Shown piece after piece: positions 33,655 through 41,997 of a stretch of 56,799 nt of DNA (the stretch's first letter is position 1; each line of letters starts with the position of its first letter). This DNA comes from Bacillus sp. J33 (GTDB lineage: Bacteria; Bacillota; Bacilli; Bacillales; Cytobacillaceae). The notes below the pieces were generated by a model that worked only from the letters and a program-made list of their open reading frames with translations, did no database searches and was not told the origin of the DNA. The stretch is taken from assembly GCF_000518885.1 (NCBI RefSeq), contig NZ_JAEL01000026.1, positions 1 to 56,799 on the forward strand, read 5' to 3'. The position numbers and the translations under genes are program-made.

Positions 33655-34206
33655 TTAAGGATAATACATAACAGCTTGATACCGGATCAATTCCTTGCCG
33701 ATATTTTTATAAGTGTGGGCTTTGTTTGCAAGAAACTTTATGGAGTTGCCGGCGCTGACTGTAATTCGCTGGTCGCCAATCTCCATTTCCAAAGTACCAG
33801 ACATGACAGTGATATATTCTTCAACACCTTCATTATGTTTATCGGATGTATGCTGGCAGCCTGGTTCAATTTCGACAGTGAAAATTTCAAATTTCTTGCG
33901 AGGGTCAAACGGGAACACAGGATAAACCCTGTAATTGCCCTTGATTTCCATTATTGGGGCTATAGTTTTTAATTCAATAAAATGGACATCAGAGGACTCC
34001 TCATTTATAAGTGAGGAAAAAGAGACCTGAAGACCGCTTGCGATTTTCCAAAGGGTAGTGACAGTGGGATTTGATTCTCCCCGTTCAATCTGCCCGAGCA
34101 TGGCTTTGCTGACGCCAGTAATTTCTGCTGTAGCATCCAGGCTGTATCCTCTTGTTTTCCGAATATTCCTCAGGTTTTCCCCAATGCTTTTTTGAATATT
34201 CTCCAT
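33655..34206 (-). CDS. XRE-family regulator with cupin domain
   Basis: 183-residue two-domain regulator: N-terminal HTH_XRE (residues about 8-65, IGENLRNIRKTRGYSLDATAEITGVSKAMLGQIERGESNPTVTTLW) and C-terminal cupin_2 (about 105-175: EPGCQHTSDKHNEGVEEYITVMSGTLEMEIGD). The cupin histidines in HTSDKH suggest a metal or small-ligand sensor. ATG at 34206 follows GGAGGATATA. Divergent from azlC with a 137-nt shared control region, so it most likely regulates azlCD and itself. A family B element is inserted just after the stop. Confidence 0.88.
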   Translation of the reverse strand: MENIQKSIGENLRNIRKTRGYSLDATAEITGVSKAMLGQIERGESNPTVTTLWKIASGLQVSFSSLINEESSDVHFIELKTIAPIMEIKGNYRVYPVFPFDPRKKFEIFTVEIEPGCQHTSDKHNEGVEEYITVMSGTLEMEIGDQRITVSAGNSIKFLANKAHTYKNIGKELIRYQAVMYYP

Positions 34207-34343
34207 TATATCCTCCAAAATTATTGTGTAATATAACGCACATATGTATAATATGATATATTAAAACATCGATAACTTATATTATGTCTATTATAGTATA
34301 TTTTTCAAAACCTATTATTATATTTTTTTAGGCGGTGAACGAA
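34207..34343. promoter_or_regulatory. Divergent control region, XRE-cupin / azlCD
   Basis: 137-nt, very AT-rich (TATATTATAAC, TATAATATGATATATT, TATTATAGTATA). Several possible -10 elements in both directions; operator sites cannot be fixed by eye. Confidence 0.45.
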
Positions 34344-35072
34344 ATGGCAGAAATTGCAGTCAACAAGCCTGCTGCAGAGTACAGGAAAGGATTTCAGTCC
34401 GGAATCAGCATTGCGATTGGCTATGCGCCGATTGCTTTAACCTTCGGGCTGCTGGCCAAAACAACCGGACTATCAATCGGTGAAACAGCCTTAATGAGTT
34501 TGCTTGTATTTGCTGGTGCGGCACAATATATATCATTAAGCCTTCTTTCATTAGGAACGGGGATTTTTGAAATTATCCTGACAACCTTTATCGTGAATAT
34601 TAGGCATTTTTTGATGTCCACTTCACTCAATGAAAAATGGGAAGACAGCCAGACAGCCAATAAAGCCATCCTTTCTTTTGGAATTACGGATGAAACCTTT
34701 TCGGTTGCAGCTGTCCGTGATGAGAAGGTAACAAGCGGCTATATGCTTGGTCTTATCTCTATTTCCTATTCCAGCTGGGTGGTTTGCTCAGGCCTTGGCC
34801 ATCTGATTGGTGCAAGCCTGCCGCAAACCCTGCAGGAAAGTATGTCTGTAGCTCTTTATGCAATGTTTGTGGGCTTGCTCGTTCCATCCATGAAAAAAAG
34901 TGCGAAAGTGGTTTTTCTGGCTGTTCTCGCTGCTTGTTTTAATACGATCTTTACTTTGACAAATGCCTTATCGACAGGCTGGGCAATCGTACTGGCAACT
35001 TTTTTATCTGCTGTCATCGTTGAATTGATTGAAAATGCAAAAAACAGGAAAAGGAGGAGTGGACATGAGTAG
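34344..35072 (+). CDS. azlC: AzlC, amino-acid exporter large subunit
   Basis: 242-residue membrane protein of the AzlC family, which with AzlD exports branched-chain amino acids or analogues. About seven to eight helices; conserved stretches GISIAIGYAPIALTFGLLA, SLLVFAGAAQYISLSLL, IVNIRHFLMSTSL, and FGITDETFSVAA. ATG at 34344 with GGCGG eight bases upstream. azlD starts 8 nt before its stop. The pair next to an XRE-cupin repressor is a common arrangement. Confidence 0.93.
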   Translation: MAEIAVNKPAAEYRKGFQSGISIAIGYAPIALTFGLLAKTTGLSIGETALMSLLVFAGAAQYISLSLLSLGTGIFEIILTTFIVNIRHFLMSTSLNEKWEDSQTANKAILSFGITDETFSVAAVRDEKVTSGYMLGLISISYSSWVVCSGLGHLIGASLPQTLQESMSVALYAMFVGLLVPSMKKSAKVVFLAVLAACFNTIFTLTNALSTGWAIVLATFLSAVIVELIENAKNRKRRSGHE

Positions 35073-35370
35073 CCAAATTGTGTGGATGATTGCAGGCATG
35101 GCTTTGGTTACTTATATTCCCAGGCTGCTGCCTTTCGTGCTTTTTAAAGGGAAGGAACTCCCCGAATTTGTTCAGGGCATATTAAAAAATGTCCCATATG
35201 CGACTTTGGGAGCACTAATCTTTCCGGGAATCCTGTTTATTAATGAGGATATATGGTTTGGTTTGCTTGGTGCAGCTGCCGCTTTTATTGCCGCCTTTTT
35301 AGGAGCTAATGTCATTGTTGTCGTTTTAGGCTCAATCGCCGTTTTATCAGTATATTCGTTCCTGTTTTAG
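35065..35370 (+). CDS. azlD: AzlD, amino-acid exporter small subunit
   Basis: 101-residue partner of AzlC with three to four helices: IVWMIAGMALVTYIPRLLPF, VPYATLGALIFPGILF and AAAAFIAAFLGANVIVVVLGSIAVL. The ATG at 35065 is preceded by AGGAGGAG and lies inside the end of azlC, giving coupled translation. A terminator follows within 30 nt. Confidence 0.92.
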   Translation: MSSQIVWMIAGMALVTYIPRLLPFVLFKGKELPEFVQGILKNVPYATLGALIFPGILFINEDIWFGLLGAAAAFIAAFLGANVIVVVLGSIAVLSVYSFLF

Positions 35371-35395
35371 AAATGCTAATGATAGATTGTGTTTT

Positions 35396-35423
35396 AACCG
35401 GTTCAGGCTAGAGCCGGTTTTTT
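35396..35423 (+). terminator. Terminator of azlCD
   Basis: AACCGGTTC/GAGCCGGTT stem followed by TTTTTC. Confidence 0.82.
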
Positions 35424-35448
35424 CAATAGAAAATTGCGAGTTGTTTTT

Positions 35449-35675
35449 GGCAGCCTGCGAAATAAGTTAGGCCGGTAAATGATTTTATTGCACGTTGATC
35501 TGGAATCGGAAGCCGCAGAATAAACATTTGGCCGATAAACTTGGCTGTTTGGCCGATAAAACGTTGAAATTGGCCGATAAACCAGCAGATAGGCGATGGA
35601 ATCGTTGAATTCGTCCGAAACCCCAGCTGACTGGCGATTCAATCGTTGAATTCAGTCAATAAATCCAGCCTTTTG
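35449..35675. repeat. Degenerate tandem array, period 20-21 nt
   Basis: About eleven units starting at 35449, 35470, 35491, 35512, 35530, 35551, 35572, 35592, 35613, 35633 and 35654. The best-conserved core is GGCCGATAAA (exact at 35530, 35551 and 35572; GGCCGGTAAA at 35470; GGCGATNNAATCGTTGAATTC at 35592 and 35633). Steps alternate 20 and 21 nt, so no frame is kept and it is not coding. It fills much of the azlD-yhfN gap; the rest of the gap (35676-35847) holds only the yhfN promoter region. Confidence 0.7.
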
Positions 35676-35847
35676 CTGTTAACTATTTATGTAAGCCCGA
35701 TATCACAGCTGGTGCTTGCTGAAATGTCTGTAACAGTGGCGGAGAACCTTCCGAAGCATCGAATGAATGTCCAGCTAAAATAGTTCTAATTACAGATTTT
35801 TATACTAAACTTAATATAGAAAGGTTGTACCAAAAGGGGGGAATCGG

Positions 35848-37137
35848 ATGGCAAGAAAATTAGGATTTTATGGGGCGTTAGCCTTTTGTTTATATGGATT
35901 GTTTTTTTATTGGTATTTATTTTATTTTGCGGATAGCAGCCTGCCATTTGAATATGAAGGTTCACGGGCTGATCCTGCTACATTCCTGAATGGCAGGGAA
36001 TTGATGCTGAGCGAGGAGTACTCCAAAATAAGAAACCTGCTGTTTTTCATTTCTACACCCTTTGAATGGATTTTCTATTTATTCATACTTTTATTTGGCT
36101 TGTCAAAAGCTTTTAAAAAATGGGCGGAGCAATCAACTCCATATAAGTTTCTGCAAACAGCAATCTATCTGATCTGGCTTTCGCTGTTTGCGTTTCTGGC
36201 CACAATGCCGTTAAGCTACATCAGCTATTCTTTATCGAAAAGCTATAACATCTCGACACAAAGCTTCAGCGGGTGGATGAAGGATGAGCTCATTGATTTT
36301 TGGGTTAATTATGGAACCATGCTGCTTATTGTGACTGTATTATACTGGCTGATTAATAAGAGCAGGAAGAGATGGTGGCTTTACGCATGGCTCTTATCCA
36401 TCCCTTTTACTTTATTTATGATGTTCTTGCAGCCTGTTGTCATTGACCCGCTTTATAATGAATTTTATCCTTTGAAAAATAAAGAGCTGGAAACTAAGAT
36501 CCTTGAATTGGCTAACCAGGCCAATATCCCTGCTGAACATGTCTTTGAAGTCGATATGGCGGAAAAAACGAATGCATTGAACGCCTATGTAACTGGAATT
36601 GGCTCTAATTCAAGGATTGTGCTTTGGGATACAACCCTGAACAAATTAAGTGAAGACCAAATTCTGTTTATTATGGCACACGAGATGGCCCATTACGTAG
36701 AAAAGCATATCTACATCGGCATTGCGGGCTATTTGCTGCTTTCTTTGCTTGGATTATATTTAACCGCCAAGCTAATGGAAAAAGCAATTGATAAATGGGG
36801 AAGGGCTCTTAAAATTCCAGCCATAAATGACATTAGGTCACTGCCGTTATTCTTAATGATCCTCTCGATGCTTTTATTCATTTCAAACCCGCTGTCCAAT
36901 TTGGTTTCGCGCTACCAGGAAACAAGGGCTGATCGGTATGCAATTGAAATGACTGAGGATTCGGACGCAGCAATTGAAACATTTCAGGAGCTGACGCGTG
37001 CTGGCTTAAGCCAGGTGAACCCTCCGCTGCTGGTAAAAATATTCCGGTACGGCCATCCAACTATGCTTGAGCGGATTACCATGCTTGAGGAATTTGAAAT
37101 TGAACAGAGAAAGAAGGATAGGGAACAGTCCCGATAG
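35848..37137 (+). CDS. yhfN: YhfN, M48-family membrane metallopeptidase
   Basis: 429-residue zinc peptidase of the Ste24/CAAX-type M48A family. Six to seven helices; zinc motif HEMAH at 278-282, followed after two helices by the third ligand region SRYQETRADRYA. A FEVDMAEKTNALNAYVTGIG stretch before the motif is typical of the family. AAGGGGGG precedes the ATG at 35848. B. subtilis YhfN occupies the same place upstream of comK. Substrate unknown; likely quality control of membrane proteins. Confidence 0.92.
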   Translation: MARKLGFYGALAFCLYGLFFYWYLFYFADSSLPFEYEGSRADPATFLNGRELMLSEEYSKIRNLLFFISTPFEWIFYLFILLFGLSKAFKKWAEQSTPYKFLQTAIYLIWLSLFAFLATMPLSYISYSLSKSYNISTQSFSGWMKDELIDFWVNYGTMLLIVTVLYWLINKSRKRWWLYAWLLSIPFTLFMMFLQPVVIDPLYNEFYPLKNKELETKILELANQANIPAEHVFEVDMAEKTNALNAYVTGIGSNSRIVLWDTTLNKLSEDQILFIMAHEMAHYVEKHIYIGIAGYLLLSLLGLYLTAKLMEKAIDKWGRALKIPAINDIRSLPLFLMILSMLLFISNPLSNLVSRYQETRADRYAIEMTEDSDAAIETFQELTRAGLSQVNPPLLVKIFRYGHPTMLERITMLEEFEIEQRKKDREQSR

Positions 37138-37156
37138 GGGTTCCCGATCTACATTT

Positions 37157-37183
37157 AAAAGCAGGCCCATCGGGTCTGCTTTT
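37157..37183. terminator. Bidirectional terminator yhfN / S51 gene
   Basis: 12-bp stem AAAAGCAGGCCC/GGGTCTGCTTTT (one G-T mismatch or wobble), loop ATC. Confidence 0.85.
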
Positions 37184-37826
37184 ATGCATTTTTATATGTA
37201 TGTATGCTTCCTTCCGTAATAGCCGGTATCTCATTAATAAAATAAATGCCAGCAGCATCATCGATCCCATAACCAATTGAAGCATTAATTTTCTTTATTC
37301 CGGATTTTAGATTTTCTTCTTCATTCCACTGTGTAAAATGGACACTGATGGCACAATCCCTTATTAAGGCGATTCCTTTAAGGAAAAGATGCTGTTTTTT
37401 AGGAGTATCAATTGGAGGAATTATGCAATGCTCTGGAGAAATCAAAGCACCTGCCGAAAAGCCGGCTACCGGAATGCCGTCCTCATACATTTTCCGTATG
37501 CTGCTGCCAGCTGCAGTGTCCGCTATATAACTCCTGTACTTTTCTGTTTCTCCGCCTCCAATAATGATTCCTGAGCATGATTCCAACTCCTTAAGAAGGC
37601 TGATGGATGGCGACTGGGAGAGTGGAAGATAGCAGAAATTCTCAGCACCGTATTGCCTTAAAGGTCCCGTATATTTGTCCATATAGCTTAACCAGCCTTC
37701 TCTCTCTAAAAAAAGCACTGCTATTTTGTTTCCTGCTTTATGAGAGGAAAGGGCTGCAAATTTTTTTCCTAGAGTTTCTCCAAAGGGCGGGCTGCCGCCC
37801 ATTAAAAATAAATGCCTGTCAATCAA
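37182..37826 (-). CDS. S51-family peptidase (peptidase E / cyanophycinase-like)
   Basis: 214-residue serine hydrolase of the S51 group. The nucleophile is Ser124 in PVAGFSAGALIS, and the glycine-rich GIIIGGGETEKY precedes it. C-terminal IGYGIDDAAGIYF is also typical. TTG start at 37826 with GAGGGG nine bases upstream. It could be an alpha-aspartyl dipeptidase or a related peptidase; the specificity is not readable. Convergent with yhfN. Confidence 0.82.
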   Translation of the reverse strand: MIDRHLFLMGGSPPFGETLGKKFAALSSHKAGNKIAVLFLEREGWLSYMDKYTGPLRQYGAENFCYLPLSQSPSISLLKELESCSGIIIGGGETEKYRSYIADTAAGSSIRKMYEDGIPVAGFSAGALISPEHCIIPPIDTPKKQHLFLKGIALIRDCAISVHFTQWNEEENLKSGIKKINASIGYGIDDAAGIYFINEIPAITEGSIHTYKNA

Positions 37827-37845
37827 AGGTGTTTCCCCTCACTTT

Positions 37846-37876
37846 AAAATAAAATCCCCCGCTTTGTTGGCGGGGG
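37846..37876 (-). terminator. Terminator of yhzC
   Basis: Perfect 7-bp GC stem CCCCCGC/GCGGGGG, then ATTTTATTTT on the minus strand. Confidence 0.88.
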
Positions 37877-37889
37877 TCAACATCACTTT

Positions 37890-38126
37890 CTATGTGCCGA
37901 AACGTTTGGAAAGTTCTTTATACTGGTTCGATAAATGGATAAAGGCCGGTTTGTTTCCTTCGGCTAAGGCAGCGTCCACTTTTTTCATTAGTTTTTCCTT
38001 TTCTTTGTTCAGCAGGATCTCGGTAATCAGCATGTCAATGTAAAGGTCAAGAATATAGGATTCTTTCTGCTGCTTGCGCTTCATAGCGCTCGTTTTCATT
38101 AATTCGGTGTATGATTTTTCCTTCAT
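37890..38126 (-). CDS. yhzC: IDEAL-domain protein (YhzC-like)
   Basis: 78-residue protein with a C-terminal IDEAL domain (LYIDMLITEILLNKEKEKLMKKVDAALAEGNKPAFIHLSNQYKEL). The N-terminal half is basic. ATG at 38126 follows AGGGG by eight bases; the GTG three codons earlier overlaps it. IDEAL domains occur in small Bacilli proteins linked to ComK control (for instance YpiB-like proteins). Divergent from comK, as yhzC is in B. subtilis. A link to comK regulation is possible but unproven. Confidence 0.82.
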   Translation of the reverse strand: MKEKSYTELMKTSAMKRKQQKESYILDLYIDMLITEILLNKEKEKLMKKVDAALAEGNKPAFIHLSNQYKELSKRFGT

Positions 38127-38193
38127 GGAAATCACCCCTGATGCTTTTTAATATTATATGGAATTCGACTTAAATATTCAACCGAATTTTTTA

Positions 38194-38208
38194 AATTTTT
38201 AGAAAATA
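38194..38208 (+). promoter_or_regulatory. CodY-type box upstream of comK
   Basis: AATTTTTAGAAAATA, 13 of 15 consensus positions, about 120 nt before the comK ATG. CodY represses comK in B. subtilis. Nearby AT-rich stretches at 38203-38215 and 38254-38269 resemble the AAAA-N5-TTTT AT-boxes used by ComK itself, and AAATTGT/ACAATTT (38224-38239) is a perfect inverted repeat. Confidence 0.6.
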
Positions 38209-38326
38209 TTTTTATGGGGGTCGAAATTGTGAACAATTTAGCAACTATTATCGAAAATTAGTAATTTTTAGATTAATTGGTGCTATGATGGAAAAGCGGC
38301 AGTATTTAAGATAAGGAGATGAAAAA

Positions 38327-38878
38327 ATGAGAAGCCCAAATACTCAGCTAATCGAAGAATATGAAATCAATCCAAATACGATGATTATCAAGCCTCTCCC
38401 ATATGGACTTAAAGTTTATTCGCAAATTTGGGAGCTTAATGAAGAATTGACTTCCCCTTTCAAACCCATCGACATTATAAAAAAAAGCTGCAGGTTTTTC
38501 GGTTCCAGCTATGAAGGCAGAAAAGAGGGTACCCGCCAATTGACCGGAATTACCCACAAGGCTCCGATTACAATTGACCCCACAAACTTCATATACTTTT
38601 TCCCGACAACGTCTCCAAGCAATTCTGAATGCATATGGATTGCACAGGACCATATTCTCTATTACAAGCGGACAGATGACGGCAGCACACATGTCGTTTT
38701 CAAAAATAAGCAAAGTTTCACAATTCCAGTTTCTTATAATACGTTCAATAATCAGCTGCTAAGGACAGCATTGCTGAAAACAACTTTAATTAGCAGGATA
38801 GAAGAGTCTGAGAGAAAAGCACTATACTTTTTAAATGCTTCGGAGAGAGCCGGGGCTTATAGTTCAAGAAGAGATTAG
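38327..38878 (+). CDS. comK: ComK, competence transcription factor
   Basis: 183-residue ComK homologue, the master activator of DNA-uptake genes. Family-defining segments are present: IIKKSCRFFGSSYEGRKEGTRQLTGITHKAPI, then DPTNFIYFFPTTSPS, ISYNTFNNQ-like VSYNTFNNQLLRTALLKTTLISRIEE. AAGGAG precedes the ATG by nine bases. Slightly shorter than B. subtilis ComK (192 aa), lacking part of the C-terminal tail that binds the MecA adaptor. A CodY-type box and AT-boxes are upstream. Other late competence genes lie outside the window; addBA downstream is known to be ComK-stimulated in B. subtilis. Confidence 0.95.
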   Translation: MRSPNTQLIEEYEINPNTMIIKPLPYGLKVYSQIWELNEELTSPFKPIDIIKKSCRFFGSSYEGRKEGTRQLTGITHKAPITIDPTNFIYFFPTTSPSNSECIWIAQDHILYYKRTDDGSTHVVFKNKQSFTIPVSYNTFNNQLLRTALLKTTLISRIEESERKALYFLNASERAGAYSSRRD

Positions 38879-38890
38879 AAGGGATAGGCG

Positions 38891-38917
38891 AGAAGCATGC
38901 TGTGTTTTCATGCTTCT
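38891..38917 (+). terminator. Possible terminator of comK
   Basis: Perfect 9-bp stem AGAAGCATG/CATGCTTCT, followed by AATCTTTCC, a poor T run. Confidence 0.5.
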
Positions 38918-38977
38918 AATCTTTCCATGTATTTTTACAATATTAAAAGCAGGCTCTTCCCATTACAAATTTAGTGA

Positions 38978-39367
38978 TTAATTTGCCTTTAAGTTTTTGC
39001 CTGTTCCGGACACATGCCTTTTAAACAGATAATGGGCCATTAGCTCCTGTACTCTGTTGCGGATGCGGGGGTTGAAATAGTTATGGTGCTCCTCATAGCC
39101 TTTATAGAGAAACATAAACATGGTGAATGCCTCATCCCGTTTTATTTCCTGGACTTTAAGCTGGTTTTTCTTCATATAGCGCTTTACTTCTGCAAGTTCG
39201 CTCTGTATGACCTTCATTGTTTCCTCAATTAAATCCAGATAAGGCTGTTTTAGTTTGAATGGGCTTTTATCAATAACAATCAAATCACGGTTCAGAATGG
39301 TTAATACCATCGGCAAATAGATCGCCTGTTCCATTACATTTCGGTCTTCCTCAGGAATTCTTGTCAT
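38978..39367 (-). CDS. yhjD: YhjD-like uncharacterised protein
   Basis: 129-residue soluble, helical, basic protein starting MTRIPEEDRNVMEQAIYLPMV, with SPFKLKQPYLDLIEE and a conserved MFLYKGYEEHHNYFNPRIRNRV block near the C terminus. Its sequence style and position between comK and the yhjE-sip genes point to the B. subtilis YhjD family, which has no known function. GGGAG ten bases upstream of the ATG at 39367. Convergent with comK. Confidence 0.7.
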   Translation of the reverse strand: MTRIPEEDRNVMEQAIYLPMVLTILNRDLIVIDKSPFKLKQPYLDLIEETMKVIQSELAEVKRYMKKNQLKVQEIKRDEAFTMFMFLYKGYEEHHNYFNPRIRNRVQELMAHYLFKRHVSGTGKNLKAN

Positions 39368-39627
39368 ATTCTTTCTACTCCCTTAATCAAATGTTGCAAT
39401 GCGCGGCTGAGCAGGTTTAATATATTTTTATAGAACAAATGTTCTTATTTGATTTTACAAAGGAAAAGTTCTTCTTGCAAGAGCCTTTAATTGTCGAATA
39501 TTTACCATTATTTATCCCCATCCTTTCCATTTTGCCAAAAAAAGTTTCAGTTTTATCCAGATTGAGAAGGGATTTTATTTCTGATGTCGAAATAAGTAGA
39601 ACAGCCTAGGTAGGAAGGATGAAAGCA

Positions 39628-41613
39628 ATGACCCAAAAGAGAACAGTAATGCCAGAAGATCTTTATATATTAAAATCTGTAGCTGATCCGCAGCTATCCT
39701 CAAATGGCACCGATTTGGCATATGTGGAAACAAGAATGCTTGAAGAAAAGAACACATACAGCTCGAATTTGTTTTATATAAATACCAGTGAAGAAAATAA
39801 CGCTGTACAGTGGACCTATGGCGAACATCGCAATCATTCCCCGCGGTGGTCTCCGGATGGGGAGGCCCTTGCTTTTGTTTCTGACAGAGGAGGCAAGCCG
39901 CAAATTTACATTATAAGAAAAACAGGCGGTGAAGCACGGCAGCTCACACATTGTGCAAATGGGGCTTCGAATCCGGTTTGGGCACCGGACGGAAAGAAAA
40001 TTGCCTTCAATAGTTCTTTGAAGCCTGAAGAAGGAGCAGGAACGACGGAAATTAAGGAAAAGAAAGATGAAAAACCTGTTCCGCTTGAGATTGATAAAAT
40101 GAAACATAAGTCAGATGCCCAGGGATTCTGGAGCGGCAGATACAGCCAGGTGGCAGCAGTGGATGTTGATACCGGCGAGATTGAGCAGCTTACTTCAGGT
40201 GAGCATGACTATGAACTGCAAAGCTGGTCCCCGGATGGAAAATGGATCGCAGTTACAGCTGATTTAAGCGAAGATAGAGATTTCTCTTTCCTTAGCGATG
40301 TTTATCTCATTAATCCGGAAACAAGAGAAATGAAGAAGGTGACTAACGGCAATGGCTATTTTGGCAGTGTAACATGGTCACCAGATGGAAAGCACTTAGG
40401 AATGTTTGGACATGAAAGAGAATACGAAAATGCCACGCTTACAAAAGTTTGGGTCTATAGCTTTGAAGCTGAAAACATGCAGTGCCTGACTGCGGAATCC
40501 GATATCTTAGCTGGCGATTATGCCATCGGAGATTTCCAGCAGGGTGTAGTAACACCCGGAATCCTTTGGGCTCGGGACAGCAAAAGTTTTTATTTCCTTG
40601 CAACAGATCATGGCAATACAGTTGTTTATTATGGGTCTTTGGATGGCGAGCTGTACCCTGCATTGCTGGATCAGCAGCATGTATATGGGCTGACTACAGG
40701 CGGAAACATAAATAAAGCAGTTGTAGCCATCAGCAAGACGTCATACCCTGGAGATTTATTTTTGCTGGACGTTCCAGCAGGGGAACTAAAGCAGCTGACG
40801 AATGTAAATGAAGAGTTTTTGAGCAAAGTAGCCCTTGCAGATGCTGAGCCAATCCAGTTCAAATCCGCAGATGATTGGGACCTGCATGGCTGGATTATAA
40901 AACCAGCAGGTCTGCAGGAGGGAGATAAAGTTCCGCTTGTTGTGGAAATTCACGGTGGGCCTCATGCGATGTATGCCAATTCTTATTTTCATGAATTCCA
41001 ATGTCTTGCAGCTAAAGGCTATGCCGTTTTATTTATCAATCCGAGAGGAAGCCATGGATACGGCCAGCATTTTGTTGATGCTGTCAGAGGAGATTACGGC
41101 GGCAAGGATTATGAAGATATAATGGATGCAGTCGATTATGCGCTGGCAAGCTTTGACTTTATCGACAAGGACAGGCTTGGTGTGACAGGCGGAAGCTATG
41201 GCGGCTTCATGACAAACTGGATTATCGGACATACAAACCGTTTCAAGGCTGCAGTTACACAGCGCTCCATCTCCAATTGGATCAGTTTCTATGGTGTAAG
41301 TGATATCGGCTATTACTTTACTGACTGGCAAATACAAGCTGATTTGAATGAGATAGAAAAGCTGTGGAAGCATTCTCCGCTTGCTTACGTGAATGAAATA
41401 AATACTCCATTGCTTATTCTTCATAGCGAAAAGGATTACCGCTGTCCAATTGAACAGGCTGAGCAGTTGTTTATTGCTTTAAAACATTGCAAGAAAACAG
41501 CCAAATTTGTCCGTTTCCCTGAATCAAATCATGAACTTTCAAGGAGCGGAAAGCCGAATTTAAGAATCAGCCGCCTGAATTATATTGAAGGCTGGTTCGG
41601 CCAATATCTATAA
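39628..41613 (+). CDS. S9-family prolyl-oligopeptidase-like peptidase
   Basis: 661-residue serine peptidase of the acylaminoacyl-peptidase (YuxL-like) type: an N-terminal beta-propeller with WSPDGEALAFVSDRGGKPQIY-style repeats (about residues 65-350) and a C-terminal alpha/beta-hydrolase. Nucleophile serine in GVTGGSYGGFMTNWI, acid region LILHSEKDYRCPIEQ, histidine in ESNHELSRSG; IHGGPHAMY forms the oxyanion region. The ATG at 39628 is nine bases after AGGAAGG; an earlier ATG at 39619 touches that site. Cytoplasmic, no signal peptide. Not part of the B. subtilis order here. Confidence 0.9.
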   Translation: MTQKRTVMPEDLYILKSVADPQLSSNGTDLAYVETRMLEEKNTYSSNLFYINTSEENNAVQWTYGEHRNHSPRWSPDGEALAFVSDRGGKPQIYIIRKTGGEARQLTHCANGASNPVWAPDGKKIAFNSSLKPEEGAGTTEIKEKKDEKPVPLEIDKMKHKSDAQGFWSGRYSQVAAVDVDTGEIEQLTSGEHDYELQSWSPDGKWIAVTADLSEDRDFSFLSDVYLINPETREMKKVTNGNGYFGSVTWSPDGKHLGMFGHEREYENATLTKVWVYSFEAENMQCLTAESDILAGDYAIGDFQQGVVTPGILWARDSKSFYFLATDHGNTVVYYGSLDGELYPALLDQQHVYGLTTGGNINKAVVAISKTSYPGDLFLLDVPAGELKQLTNVNEEFLSKVALADAEPIQFKSADDWDLHGWIIKPAGLQEGDKVPLVVEIHGGPHAMYANSYFHEFQCLAAKGYAVLFINPRGSHGYGQHFVDAVRGDYGGKDYEDIMDAVDYALASFDFIDKDRLGVTGGSYGGFMTNWIIGHTNRFKAAVTQRSISNWISFYGVSDIGYYFTDWQIQADLNEIEKLWKHSPLAYVNEINTPLLILHSEKDYRCPIEQAEQLFIALKHCKKTAKFVRFPESNHELSRSGKPNLRISRLNYIEGWFGQYL

Positions 41614-41619
41614 AAATTG

Positions 41620-41650
41620 CCGCAGGCCTTTGGGTTTGCGGTTTTTTTTA
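41620..41650 (+). terminator. Terminator of the S9 peptidase gene
   Basis: Stem CCGCAGGCC/GGGTTTGCGG with bulges, then eight T. Confidence 0.85.
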
Positions 41651-41997
41651 GACTTTTTCCGGAAATGATTTGAACCGGTTAAACGGAATTCAAATTTGTC
41701 AATCAACACTTGATATTGCAACAAAAATACCGATATATTAATGGAAATCAAACTTTATCAGTTACCCTGTACAGGTGCAAAAAATTCAACCCAAAAGCTT
41801 CCGATAGCAAAATAAATTGCAAAGAAACTAATTCACCTGCAAAATATAAAGGTATACAGGATATACCAGCATCGATATCGAAACTTTTTTATAGAAACAT
41901 CAGTCAAATATATCTGAAGGTCCGTTAAGTATCTTCAAATCACACCCTGCCTAAACAGCAGGAAAATTATTTTGCTGCAAAGAAAGGACTTATGATT
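41651..41997. other. Intergenic stretch before the LCP gene
   Basis: AT-rich; contains a 72-codon reading frame at 41710 without a ribosome binding site that I do not accept as a gene. It must hold the LCP promoter, which I could not fix. Confidence 0.3.

Noticed and set aside
35403-35642. Minus-strand ORF with YRPN-type heptad repeats
   Set aside because: It is the translated shadow of the 20-21 nt array; the 20-nt steps break the frame and there is no ribosome binding site.
41710-41928. 72-codon ORF before the LCP gene
   Set aside because: No ribosome binding site, AT-rich composition and no recognisable protein features.
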